This document shows, in pieces, positions 1-7,543 of a stretch of DNA of 22,338 bases. Within the stretch, counting starts at the first letter, position 1, and each line of letters opens with the position of its first letter. Where the stretch lies: the NCBI GenBank assembly GCA_903824455.1, contig CAIJWY010000221.1:1-22338 (forward strand). Reading direction: 5' to 3'. The translations under genes and the position numbers were made by a program. Origin of the DNA: an uncultured Micrococcales bacterium (lineage in GTDB: Bacteria > Actinomycetota > Actinomycetes > Actinomycetales > Microbacteriaceae). Under the pieces are notes generated by a model. The model had not been told where the DNA came from and did no database searches. It was given only the letters and a program-made list of their open reading frames with translations.

Positions 1-762
1 GACCCCATGGCTACCGGGCTTTTGGTACTCGGCGTTGAATCGGCCACGAAACTGCTCACCTTCATCGTTGGCGACGATAAAACCTATGAGGCAACCATTC
101 GACTCGGGGCTTCAACCATCACCGACGACCGCGAGAGCGAGTTTTTGTCTCAGGCTTCGGCGGCTGAGATCTCGGCGGTTACCGATTCGGCAATTTTGCT
201 CGAAATCAAAAACCTAACCGGTGCAATCGAGCAGGTGCCCTCATCGGTTTCGGCGATTAAGGTCGATGGAGTTCGCGCCTATGCCAAGGTTCGCGGGGGA
301 GACGAAGTGAAACTAAAGGCTCGCCCGGTAACCGTTTCTAGATTCGAAGTTTTAGGTGAACCTCGCCGGGTCGACGGTTTCATCGATGTCGATGTAGTCA
401 TCGACTGCTCCTCTGGTACCTACATACGCGCTCTGGCGAGAGACTTGGGCGCGGCTCTCGGCATCGGAGGCCACCTCACCAAGCTTCGCCGCACTCGAGT
501 GGGCGGATTTACCATCGATCAGTCCAGTGCACTTCCAGAACCTGGCGACGAGCTAAAACTTATTTCTTCATTTGAAGCTTCAAAAGCTTTTCCCACGCTG
601 GAACTTATTGACCAAGAGGTTATCGACCTCCGCCACGGAAAACGCATTGCCAACCGGTTGGATTTTTCTGGAGACATCGCCGCGGTTCATGGAGAGCAGT
701 TGATTGCCATGTTGGTTCCGGTCGGAAAGCAGTTGAAATCGTCGGTGGTTTTCAATGATTGA
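1..762 (+). CDS. truB: tRNA pseudouridine(55) synthase TruB, 3' part (5' end outside window)
   Basis: Forms pseudouridine 55 in the T-arm of tRNAs in the cytoplasm. The window opens in frame with Asp-Pro-Met-Ala-Thr-Gly, which is the family active-site motif GTLDPxATG; the very first codon (GAC, 1-3) is therefore the catalytic aspartate. Further TruB signatures are the substrate-contact segment VPSSVSAIKVDGVRAY and the motif SGTYIRALARDLG. The C-terminal part is PUA-like and less conserved. Roughly the N-terminal 40 or so residues are missing because of the window edge, not because the gene is broken. The in-frame ATG at position 7 is an internal Met and not the start. The stop overlaps the start of the next gene by 8 nt, indicating translational coupling. 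Confidence 0.95.
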   Translation, partial: DPMATGLLVLGVESATKLLTFIVGDDKTYEATIRLGASTITDDRESEFLSQASAAEISAVTDSAILLEIKNLTGAIEQVPSSVSAIKVDGVRAYAKVRGGDEVKLKARPVTVSRFEVLGEPRRVDGFIDVDVVIDCSSGTYIRALARDLGAALGIGGHLTKLRRTRVGGFTIDQSSALPEPGDELKLISSFEASKAFPTLELIDQEVIDLRHGKRIANRLDFSGDIAAVHGEQLIAMLVPVGKQLKSSVVFND

Positions 763-1111
763 TTGGGTTTATCAGGCTGCCGAGGTAGTTGCGGTGGTTG
801 GCGGAATCGTCGCTCTGTTTTTGGGACTCATCGGCAGACTTCCCTCGCTAGTGAGTCTTAGCCCTCTGGTAATCACGGCACTGCTATTAATTGTGCAGGC
901 GATTATTGCCATCGCGATTCTGTTTGGGGGTGGCACCTCAAAGGGCGACCCAATCGAATGGTTCGGCTATCTGCTAACTGCGCTGCTGGTGGCCGTGGCT
1001 GCGGGATTTTGGGCTTTGGCCGAGAGAACCAAGTTTTCAACCATGATTATTGGCGCGGCAAATCTCACTGTAGCCATCATGCTGTTGCGCATGTGGCAAA
1101 TCTGGTTCTAA
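755..1111 (+). CDS. Small four-helix membrane protein following truB
   Basis: Unknown function. The 118-residue product is almost entirely hydrophobic, with about four membrane segments (near residues 7-25, 36-60, 72-92 and 96-115) and short polar loops; the loop GGGTSKGDPIEWFGY and the stretch ALAERTKFST are the most distinctive parts. It resembles the small integral membrane proteins often found next to truB/ribF in Microbacteriaceae (from memory, not searched). It starts inside truB (8-nt overlap) and is presumably co-transcribed with it. The next 66 nt hold the pstC promoter region, so this gene probably ends the truB transcription unit. No catalytic motif is visible. Confidence 0.75.
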   Translation: MIDWVYQAAEVVAVVGGIVALFLGLIGRLPSLVSLSPLVITALLLIVQAIIAIAILFGGGTSKGDPIEWFGYLLTALLVAVAAGFWALAERTKFSTMIIGAANLTVAIMLLRMWQIWF

Positions 1112-1116
1112 AAACT

Positions 1117-1149
1117 GTTTAGATGCAGTTCATCTTCTAGACATAATTT
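1117..1149 (+). promoter_or_regulatory. Candidate Pho-box-like repeats and -10 element before pstC
   Basis: Two adjacent 11-nt units, GTTTAGATGCA (1117-1127) and GTTCATCTTCT (1128-1138), align as direct repeats (GTTyA core), the spacing of PhoB/PhoP-type operators. A TAnnnT -10 candidate, TAATTT (1144-1149), follows 5 nt later, so the repeats cover the -35 region. This would make pstCAB phosphate-starvation inducible. The repeats are imperfect and the assignment is inference. Confidence 0.45.
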
Positions 1150-1177
1150 GTTAAGAAGGTTTCGTGATGCTGAAAAC

Positions 1178-2143
1178 ATGCCCAACGAATCCGGAAGAAG
1201 GAAACTCGGCACTGGAGTAATGAGTCGAGGCGATCGCTTATTTTTTGGAATAACTTCGTCAGCTGCATATTTTGCCTTCATTCTCGTGGGTCTCATTCTG
1301 GTGTTCTTGATAGCTCAGGCTTGGCCGGCCATTCAAGAGCAGGGTTTTGCTTTCGTTTACGGCGATAAGTGGGAAGTCACCGAAGAAAAAACCATTCTGC
1401 AAATCGGGCCGATGCTTTACGGTTCGATCCTCATCGCTCTGCTCGGGGTGCTAATTGCAACACCTATGGCAATTGCCACCGCCTACATGATCGTCTTTAT
1501 TCTGAAGGGTGGTTGGGCCAAACTTGCCACCAACCTAATCGACCTTTTGGCGGCCCTCCCATCGGTCATCATCGGCCTCTGGGGTGTTCTGGTGTTCACT
1601 CCAATTGCCCAGGGTTGGGCCGAGTTCCTTCACCAGTACCTTGGCTGGATTCCACTCTTTGCCACCGATAAGGGAACCACCTCTCTCAACAGTTCTCCAT
1701 TCATCGCCGGTTGGATTGTTGCGGTAATGATCGTTCCCATCATCACCTCGGTAACCCGCGAAATCTTCAGCCAGTTCGACCGCGAGCTTGTTAACGGTGC
1801 CCTAGCTCTGGGAGCAACACGCTGGACGGTTTTCCGCCGAGTCATTTTGCCAACCACTTCCGGCGGTATCACCGGTGGCGTACTTCTCGGGCTCGGTCGT
1901 GCCATCGGTGAAACCGTGGCCATCTACTACGTGCTGCAACTGTCGATGAACATCAACCTGTTTCAGATTTTGGAACCTCGCGGTGGTGCAATCGCGTCTT
2001 GGATTCTTTCCCGATTCGGTGAAGCCACCGATAAAGAATTCCACGGGCTTATGGCTGCCGGTTTAGTTATCTTCATCACCACGTTGATCATCAACCTGAT
2101 CGCCAACGTTATCGTAAACAAGGCTCAACCATGGAGAAAGTAA
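1178..2143 (+). CDS. pstC: Phosphate ABC transporter permease PstC
   Basis: One of the two membrane permeases of the high-affinity phosphate importer PstSCAB. About six membrane segments are visible. The ABC-permease EAA-type loop appears as ALALGATRWTVFRRVILP, followed by a second family signature, LLGLGRAIGETVAIYYVL. From the ATG at 1178 the product has 321 residues, normal for PstC. An upstream in-frame TTG at 1148 lies inside the proposed -10 element and is unlikely. The ATG at 1220 is a possible alternative, with a GGAG only 2 nt away. Neither 1178 nor 1220 has a well-spaced ribosome binding site, so the start is uncertain. It overlaps pstA by one nucleotide (TAATG), heading a pstC-pstA-pstB operon. 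The order differs from the usual pstSCAB: pstS comes last, behind its own promoter. Confidence 0.93.
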   Translation: MPNESGRRKLGTGVMSRGDRLFFGITSSAAYFAFILVGLILVFLIAQAWPAIQEQGFAFVYGDKWEVTEEKTILQIGPMLYGSILIALLGVLIATPMAIATAYMIVFILKGGWAKLATNLIDLLAALPSVIIGLWGVLVFTPIAQGWAEFLHQYLGWIPLFATDKGTTSLNSSPFIAGWIVAVMIVPIITSVTREIFSQFDRELVNGALALGATRWTVFRRVILPTTSGGITGGVLLGLGRAIGETVAIYYVLQLSMNINLFQILEPRGGAIASWILSRFGEATDKEFHGLMAAGLVIFITTLIINLIANVIVNKAQPWRK

Positions 2144-3063
2144 TGTCGGATCCTCGCCCGGCCAAGCAGCCGTGGAATAAGTCTTCGAAGCTCGCTTCGT
2201 TCAAGGGACTTCGCGGTTTCTCCGATGCCGTGTTGGTGTTCGGCTCACTTCTCCTCGCGGCTGCCGTGTTTAGCCTGCTTCTCTCAGTTCTCTGGTCGGT
2301 TATTAGTGCCGGATCGGGTGCCATGTCGGCCGAGTTCCTCTACCAAAACAACCGTTACATCTCGACCACGACCTCGCTCGATTACGGTGGCGTGGGGCAT
2401 GCCATCCTCGGAACACTGGAATTGGTGCTACTGGCCACGGCGGTTGCCTTGCCGCTAGGTTTGGCTATCGCGGTTTACCTAACCCAGTCACAGTCGAAGC
2501 TTCGCAACCTGGTTCGCGCCATTACCCAGGCTCTGGCCGGACTGCCATCGGTGGTTTCCGGTTTGTTCGTGCTCTCGATAATTTCTTTTCTTGATGCCCA
2601 GAAGAGCGGTATTTTCGGCGCAGTTGCTCTTTTCCCACTGATGCTGCCTACCGTGGCTCGAGTTGCTGAAGAGGCACTCCGGCTGGTTCCTCAAGACCTA
2701 AGGCTCGCGGCTCTAGGCCTCGGTGCACCTAACTACCGAGCCTTCTTTCAGGTAATCCTTCCTGCCGCCAAAACAGGAATCATCACGGCACTGCTACTGG
2801 GCCTAGCCCGTGTGGTTGGCGAGACCGCTCCGCTTATTCTTACCATTCAGGCAAACGAAGGCACCAATCTAAACCCACTCGAAGGTGGTGTGGCAACGCT
2901 ACCCACCTACATCTATGGATTCATCAGTGCCGGATACGCTTCGTCGATCACTCGCGCCTGGGGAGCCTCACTGGTCCTTTTGATCATCGTTGGAATTTTG
3001 TTCGTAAGTGCCCGTCTACTAACCGGTGACAAAAAGAAGAAAAAGAGTAAGGGAAGCAAATGA
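2143..3063 (+). CDS. pstA: Phosphate ABC transporter permease PstA
   Basis: Second permease of the PstSCAB phosphate importer. I chose the ATG at 2143, whose A is the last base of the pstC stop (TAATG), because GGAGAAAG (2133-2140) is a well-placed ribosome binding site; the in-frame ATG at 2131 would place that site inside the gene. The product has about 306 residues. A cytoplasmic N-terminus rich in Lys/Pro is followed by roughly six membrane segments, an EAA-type loop (LRLAALGLGAPNYRAFFQVI) and the PstA signature LLGLARVVGETAPLILT. The C-terminus ends in a highly basic tail (KKKKKSKGSK). It overlaps pstB at the stop codon (ATGATGA). Confidence 0.94.
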   Translation: MSDPRPAKQPWNKSSKLASFKGLRGFSDAVLVFGSLLLAAAVFSLLLSVLWSVISAGSGAMSAEFLYQNNRYISTTTSLDYGGVGHAILGTLELVLLATAVALPLGLAIAVYLTQSQSKLRNLVRAITQALAGLPSVVSGLFVLSIISFLDAQKSGIFGAVALFPLMLPTVARVAEEALRLVPQDLRLAALGLGAPNYRAFFQVILPAAKTGIITALLLGLARVVGETAPLILTIQANEGTNLNPLEGGVATLPTYIYGFISAGYASSITRAWGASLVLLIIVGILFVSARLLTGDKKKKKSKGSK

Positions 3064-3848
3064 TGACCATTACCCCCGTTGCTGCAGAGCTTCAAGCCCA
3101 AGACGTTAGCGTCTGGTTCGGTGAACGTCAGGTCTTGAAAGACGTGAACCTAACCTTCCGCGCTAACCGTGTCACCGCACTGATCGGCCCATCCGGTTGC
3201 GGCAAGTCAACTTTCATTCGCACTCTAAACCGAATGCACGAACTTATTCCATCGGCCGGGCTGGCCGGGGCAATCTTGCTAGACGGAAAAGACATCTACG
3301 ACCCATCGGTGAACCCGGTCGACGTTCGCATGGAAATCGGAATGGTTTTCCAGAAACCAAACCCATTCCCAACAATGTCGATCCAGAACAACGTGCTATC
3401 TGGGTTGAAGCTTTCTGGTTTGCATTCCGACAACAAGGAAGAACTGCTCGAAACTTCTTTGAAGCGCGCTTCCATGTGGAACGAGGTAAAGGATCGACTC
3501 GATGAGCCAGCTACCTCGCTTTCCGGCGGACAGCAGCAGCGCCTTTGCATCGCTCGCTCGCTAGCCATGAACCCAAAGGTTCTGCTTATGGATGAGCCAT
3601 GCTCGGCGCTTGACCCTGGATCAACGCGTCGCATCGAGGCCACCATCGAAGAGCTTTCGGAATCGATGACCATCGTGATCGTGACCCACAATATGCAGCA
3701 GGCTCAGCGCGTTTCTCACGAAACCGCCTTCTTCCTAGCCGACGACAACGTTCCCGGAGGAGTGGTTGAGTTCGGTTCAACCGAGCAGGTATTCGGCCAG
3801 CCGATCGACCCGCGCACCAACGACTATGTAAACGGGCACTTTGGTTAA
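3060..3848 (+). CDS. pstB: Phosphate ABC transporter ATP-binding protein PstB
   Basis: Cytoplasmic ATPase that powers PstSCAB. The 262-residue protein shows all nucleotide-binding motifs: Walker A GPSGCGKST (residues 43-51), Q-loop MVFQKPNPFP (about 95-104), ABC signature LSGGQQQR (154-161), Walker B VLLMDEP (174-180) with the D-loop SALDP, and the switch histidine in VTHNMQQ. QKPNPFP is typical of PstB. Two ATGs are in tandem (3060 and 3063); GGGAAG (3051-3056) precedes both, so the true start may be 3 nt later. It overlaps pstA by 4 nt and closes the CAB operon. No phoU gene lies in the window, although phoU often accompanies pst genes. Confidence 0.96.
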   Translation: MMTITPVAAELQAQDVSVWFGERQVLKDVNLTFRANRVTALIGPSGCGKSTFIRTLNRMHELIPSAGLAGAILLDGKDIYDPSVNPVDVRMEIGMVFQKPNPFPTMSIQNNVLSGLKLSGLHSDNKEELLETSLKRASMWNEVKDRLDEPATSLSGGQQQRLCIARSLAMNPKVLLMDEPCSALDPGSTRRIEATIEELSESMTIVIVTHNMQQAQRVSHETAFFLADDNVPGGVVEFGSTEQVFGQPIDPRTNDYVNGHFG

Positions 3849-3854
3849 TCAATC

Positions 3855-3892
3855 GTTCACTTTAAATTCAGTTACATGTCAGCCAATAGTTT
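3855..3892 (+). promoter_or_regulatory. Candidate Pho-box repeats and -10 element of the pstS promoter
   Basis: Three consecutive 11-nt units each carry TCA at the same place: GTTCACTTTAA (3855-3865), ATTCAGTTACA (3866-3876) and TGTCAGCCAAT (3877-3887). A -10 candidate TAGTTT (3887-3892) starts 10 nt after the second unit, the geometry of PhoB/PhoP-activated promoters in which the operator replaces the -35 element. Transcription would start near 3899, leaving a leader of about 60 nt with the ribosome binding site AAAGGAG (3951-3957). Confidence 0.5.
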
Positions 3893-3962
3893 TTGTCTGT
3901 TTCATTGATTTCCACATAGTTAACGTGTCAAGTCGACAAGTTTAAATCTTAAAGGAGAAAAA

Positions 3963-5054
3963 GTGAACAAAAAGTTTGCAAAGACCCTTGCTGGTCTAGC
4001 TGCAACCGCAGCTCTAATCGCGCCGGCAGCAAGCGCTAACGCAACCGCAATCGCCGGTTCGGGATCGTCATTCGCTTACAACGGCATCTACAAGTGTTCA
4101 TCACTTTACGAGACTCACGCAGTAACCTACACCTCAACCGGTTCTGGAACTGGCCGTACCAACTTCCGCACCGGCTACGCAACTTACAAGTTCGCTGTAT
4201 CCGACGGTCTTTACACCGCTGGTACCGAGCCAACCGGTTACACCATGGTTCCACTGTTCGGTGGCCCAGTTGTATTTGCTTACAACAAGAAGAGTGGCAT
4301 CCCAGCCGGTCTAAAGCTTGACTCAGCGGCAGTATCGGGAATCCTAAAGGGAACCATCACCAAGTGGAACGCAACCGCGATCAAGAAGCTAAACCCAGGA
4401 AAGACTCTTCCAAACTTAGCGATCAAGGTGTTCTACCGCTCTGGAACCTCGGGTACCAACGAAAACCTAAGCGAGTACCTACGTCAGACTGGCAACGCCG
4501 GTTGGGTCAAGAACCAGACCCTACTAACCGCTGCTACCGCTCTGGCAACTGGTGCAATTGCTAAGGCAACCTCATCGCTTCTTGCCGATGCAGTTGAGAG
4601 CAGCTCAAACAAGGGTGCTTTCGGTTACTTCGACCTGTCAGATGCCAAGACTGCAGACGTTGCTCTAGTGTCGCTAAAGAACAAGCACGGCGAGTTCGTT
4701 GCTCCTAGCGCAGCAGCTGGTGCATTGATGCTGGGCGCTCAGACCACCGACAACTCGGGAACTGACCGCGTTCAGGGAACTGCAACTGCTGCTCTTTCAG
4801 TAGCTCTAGGTGGAACCGTAAACGGTGCCATTGACTTCACCAAGAGTGTAAAGAACGCCTACCAGCTAACCATCCTTACCTACGGTATCGGTGCAAAGAA
4901 TGGTGCAAACGCAGAAGACACCGCAGTTGAGGATTACTTCAAGTTCGTAATCAGCACCTGCATGCCTGCCCAGGCTTCGCGTCTAGGTTATGTTGCTCTA
5001 ACCGGCACCATGAAGACCAAGGCGCTAGCTCAGGCTGCACTAATCGCACAGTAG
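3963..5054 (+). CDS. pstS: Phosphate-binding protein PstS with non-lipoprotein Sec signal
   Basis: Extracytoplasmic phosphate receptor of PstSCAB. The GTG start is fixed by the strong ribosome binding site AAAGGAG 5 nt upstream. Residues 1-27 form a Sec signal (basic MNKKFAK, hydrophobic core, Ala-rich end ASANA) with no lipobox cysteine, unlike most Gram-positive PstS proteins; it is therefore predicted to be released or held by other means. Phosphate-site motifs are present: AGSGSSF (31-37), STGSGTG (58-64), the SD pair in FAVSDGLY (80-81) and YRSGTSGT (158-165), plus the hinge-type LKGTITKWN. Two cysteines (45 and 333) could form a disulfide. Codon use is strongly biased (CTA, CTT, AAC, ACC, GCA), like the ribosomal gene rpsO, suggesting very high expression. 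Confidence 0.93.
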   Translation: MNKKFAKTLAGLAATAALIAPAASANATAIAGSGSSFAYNGIYKCSSLYETHAVTYTSTGSGTGRTNFRTGYATYKFAVSDGLYTAGTEPTGYTMVPLFGGPVVFAYNKKSGIPAGLKLDSAAVSGILKGTITKWNATAIKKLNPGKTLPNLAIKVFYRSGTSGTNENLSEYLRQTGNAGWVKNQTLLTAATALATGAIAKATSSLLADAVESSSNKGAFGYFDLSDAKTADVALVSLKNKHGEFVAPSAAAGALMLGAQTTDNSGTDRVQGTATAALSVALGGTVNGAIDFTKSVKNAYQLTILTYGIGAKNGANAEDTAVEDYFKFVISTCMPAQASRLGYVALTGTMKTKALAQAALIAQ

Positions 5055-5066
5055 TAACAATGAATG

Positions 5067-5096
5067 TTTGGTGGTCCGGTTCTCCGGGCCACCAAA
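5067..5096 (+). terminator. Strong hairpin after pstS, without a U tract
   Basis: TTTGGTGGTCCGG (5067-5079) pairs with CCGGGCCACCAAA (5084-5096) through a TTCT loop: 13 pairs with one G-T wobble. Only a single T follows, then ACTCGC, so classic intrinsic termination is not clear. It may be a partial terminator or a 3' stabiliser of pstS mRNA that lowers expression of the next gene. Confidence 0.65.
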
Positions 5097-5125
5097 TACT
5101 CGCTTAAATAGGTAAGGATATAGAT

Positions 5126-6208
5126 ATGATGAAAAACCCAAAACGTTTACTCGCAGTATTGGCTCTAGCTATTTCGGGTTCAACTCTCCTTACCGCCTGT
5201 GACCCACCGATGCCACCGGAAATGCTGGCTCAACTTGCCGAGCAGAGCTATACCTGTCTCGAGGGAAACGTAAACGTGGCAGCCGACCCATCCAACTCGG
5301 CGGTTGTTGACACACTGGCCGAATCCTTAGCCGGCGCCTGCATCGATCCGCTTCCGGCGATGACCATCACAAACGCAGGCGATTTTGCATCCGCTGACAT
5401 TGTTATTTCCACCGGGGCAGCTGCCGACTGCAAGCCTTTCGCTTCTGTTCCCTACGGCTTTGATGCCGGAGTGGTTACTTACAACGTTGCCGGAACCGAC
5501 TCACTGAACCTTGGCTACAAAACTCTGGCTGCGGTTCTAAATGGAGAAATTTCCAACTGGAATGATCCTGCTATTGCAAAGGACAACCCAGACCTAACTC
5601 TTCCAGACGCACCAATACTGGTTCGCGCTGACGCCGAGAAAAACTCGCTGGGTGCATTGGTTACCGCTCTTGGCTATCAGGGTGCCAAGCTGGACCCTTC
5701 AAAGTTCACTGAGATTTCGTTATTCGACGGTTCGGTTCCTGAGCCTTTGGTCGACGGCGAGTTAGCTATCATTCCGAACTCGGTGGCCGTATTCAACGGA
5801 CTAGTAACCCTTGGCCTCAACACTGGAAAGAAAGACGCTGAAACCGGCGAAAAACTCTTTGCCACAGCAAGCGAAGTTAGTCTTTATGCCGCTGGTTCTC
5901 AGTTGGTTGGAAAAAGCAACGGCTCAACGCTAACTATGTCGGTCGATTCAAAGATAGAACCACAGCCAATGTTTGAGGGAGAGGCCGCCGGCGTTCCATA
6001 CCAGGCGATTTTCCCGCTGACCATGAGTCTTTGTGGCGAAGATACCTTGCTAAAGCGAGCAGCGTCCGCCTTCATGCTCCGCCTAGACAGCCAGGGAGCA
6101 CTCGGCTACCTAAACATCAGTCAGCTTCCTGAAACCGTGCGCTACAGCGCGGTTGGCCTGGTTCGAAAAGGTCTTCCAACACCGAAACCACCCAAAGAGA
6201 GTAAGTAA
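5126..6208 (+). CDS. Divergent PstS-like substrate-binding lipoprotein
   Basis: Probable phosphate- or anion-binding lipoprotein of the PstS superfamily; its ligand is unknown. The N-terminus is a lipoprotein signal, with a hydrophobic stretch ending in the lipobox LTAC (Cys25), so it is anchored to the outer face of the membrane. PstS-like signatures are LAAVLNGEISNWNDPAI (134-150) and the GALGYLNIS region near the end. The residues that hold phosphate are not kept: the usual SD pair region reads VISTGAAA and the usual RSDGSGT region reads VRADAEKN. Four further cysteines (44, 72, 102, 303) are present, and the C-terminus is Pro/Lys rich. The ribosome binding site AAGGA (5114-5118) supports ATG 5126; ATG 5129 is possible. 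It lies 71 nt after pstS and is probably transcribed with it. Confidence 0.85.
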   Translation: MMKNPKRLLAVLALAISGSTLLTACDPPMPPEMLAQLAEQSYTCLEGNVNVAADPSNSAVVDTLAESLAGACIDPLPAMTITNAGDFASADIVISTGAAADCKPFASVPYGFDAGVVTYNVAGTDSLNLGYKTLAAVLNGEISNWNDPAIAKDNPDLTLPDAPILVRADAEKNSLGALVTALGYQGAKLDPSKFTEISLFDGSVPEPLVDGELAIIPNSVAVFNGLVTLGLNTGKKDAETGEKLFATASEVSLYAAGSQLVGKSNGSTLTMSVDSKIEPQPMFEGEAAGVPYQAIFPLTMSLCGEDTLLKRAASAFMLRLDSQGALGYLNISQLPETVRYSAVGLVRKGLPTPKPPKESK

Positions 6209-6215
6209 ACTTCAG

Positions 6216-6221
6216 TAGTCT
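6216..6221 (+). promoter_or_regulatory. -10 element, probable leaderless promoter of the gene at 6229
   Basis: TAGTCT followed by TGA lies 7 nt before the ATG at 6229, so transcription should start at or next to the start codon. No ribosome binding site precedes that ATG, which fits a leaderless mRNA. It would serve the membrane protein, ribF and DUF805 genes. Confidence 0.55.
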
Positions 6222-6228
6222 TGAATCT

Positions 6229-6615
6229 ATGGCTTCACTCAAGACTTCTAACGGACCGGGACGTTTGATAATTGCGATTTACGCAATTTTTGCACTGGCG
6301 GCAACCGCTCGGGCGGGCTATCAACTTCTTACCAAATTCTCTGACGCACCATTGGCTTACTCCCTGAGTGCACTTTCGGCTCTGGTTTACATTGTTGCCA
6401 CCATTGCCTTGGCAAGAAATTTGCGGAAAATTGCCACAGTTTCGCTCGTCTTTGAGCTGGTCGGCGTTCTGCTGGTTGGAACCCTTTCAATCGTGATGCC
6501 GGCAGACTTCCAGCACGCCACAGTGTGGTCACTCTTTGGCGTGGGATACGCCTGCGTGCCACTTATCCTTCCGGTGGTTGGCCTCTGGTGGCTAAGAAAG
6601 AGTAATCGTGCTTAG
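6229..6615 (+). CDS. Small four-helix membrane protein before ribF
   Basis: Unknown function. The 128-residue product has a short polar N-terminus and about four membrane segments (near residues 12-30, 43-62, 68-90 and 100-122), ending in the basic tail LRKSNRA. The start codon has no Shine-Dalgarno sequence but sits just behind a -10 element, suggesting leaderless translation. It overlaps ribF by 8 nt and is likely translationally coupled to it. Its position directly before ribF mirrors the other small membrane protein directly after truB; the two may once have been neighbours, separated by the phosphate block (inference). No domain recognised. Confidence 0.78.
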   Translation: MASLKTSNGPGRLIIAIYAIFALAATARAGYQLLTKFSDAPLAYSLSALSALVYIVATIALARNLRKIATVSLVFELVGVLLVGTLSIVMPADFQHATVWSLFGVGYACVPLILPVVGLWWLRKSNRA

Positions 6616-7540
6616 TTGGTCTTCACTGCTTGAGGTTCCAGCCGATTTCGCCCAGACCGCTGTGACCATCGGCAAGTTCGACGCAGTTCATCTTGGGCAT
6701 CAGGCCTTGTTGCAGAGAGCTGTGAACGTAGCGGAAGAACATCTCCTGTCATCGGTAGTTCTCACTTTTGATCGCCACCCCGATGCCTTATTGAACCCAG
6801 ACGATTACCGACTGCCAATTCTGGGTCCCACTCAAAAACGCCAGCTTTTGTCTGAGACCGGCGTCGATGCCACTTTGACTCTCGAGTTTGACCGCGCACT
6901 CGCTCAGATGTCTCCGACCGAATTCGTGGAAGCAATTCTGGTAAACACTCTTCGTGCCAAAGCCGTTGTGGTGGGAGAGGGTTTCCGTTTCGGAACCAAG
7001 GGGTCGGGAAATGTTGCCACACTTCGCGAACTAGGCCAACGGTTTGGCTTCAGCGTTATCGAGCTGCCAAAGGTTTCAATCGGCGGGGTAGTGGTTTCGA
7101 CCACCAAGATTCGAAACCTTCTCGATGAGGGCAAGGTGGTTGCCGCAGCTGCTTTACTCGGACGAGATCACACCACTCTCGGCGTAATCGAGCATGGGCT
7201 AAAAATCGGACGCACCATTGGTTTCCCAACTGCCAACATGGCTCGCGACTGCGAAGGCTATTTGCCGCTCGACGGCGTTTATGCCGGCTGGCTTCACGAC
7301 GACGGAATTAGGTATCCGGCAGCCCACTCGGTTGGCATCAACGAGACTTTCCAAGCGGTACCTCGTCTGGTGGAATCCTTTGTTTTAGACCGAACCGACT
7401 TAGATCTCTACGACAAAACGGTTACTCTCGAATACGTTGAATTCATTCGTCCTTCAGCCAAGTTTGATGGCGTCGAATCACTTGTGGCGGAGATTAACCG
7501 CGACATTGCACAAATCAGAATCGCATTAGGAATCGAGTAA
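6608..7540 (+). CDS. ribF: Bifunctional riboflavin kinase / FAD synthetase RibF
   Basis: Phosphorylates riboflavin to FMN and adenylylates FMN to FAD in the cytoplasm. The 310-residue protein has the usual two domains. The N-terminal nucleotidyltransferase domain carries TIGKFDAVHLGHQALL with the HxGH motif at residues 28-31 (most relatives have NFDGVHLGH). The C-terminal flavokinase domain carries GRTIGFPTANM (about 200-211) and the LPLDGVYAGW strand. The start is GTG at 6608, inside the preceding gene; the protein begins only about 20 residues before the TIGxFD motif, as is normal. It keeps the family position upstream of rpsO and pnp. FAD made here would serve, among others, ThyX encoded downstream. 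Confidence 0.95.
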   Translation: MLSWSSLLEVPADFAQTAVTIGKFDAVHLGHQALLQRAVNVAEEHLLSSVVLTFDRHPDALLNPDDYRLPILGPTQKRQLLSETGVDATLTLEFDRALAQMSPTEFVEAILVNTLRAKAVVVGEGFRFGTKGSGNVATLRELGQRFGFSVIELPKVSIGGVVVSTTKIRNLLDEGKVVAAAALLGRDHTTLGVIEHGLKIGRTIGFPTANMARDCEGYLPLDGVYAGWLHDDGIRYPAAHSVGINETFQAVPRLVESFVLDRTDLDLYDKTVTLEYVEFIRPSAKFDGVESLVAEINRDIAQIRIALGIE

Positions 7541-7543
7541 CCA

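Noticed and set aside
1148..1177. TTG start for pstC giving 10 more residues
   Set aside because: It overlaps the proposed -10 element, and the extra residues are not part of the family.
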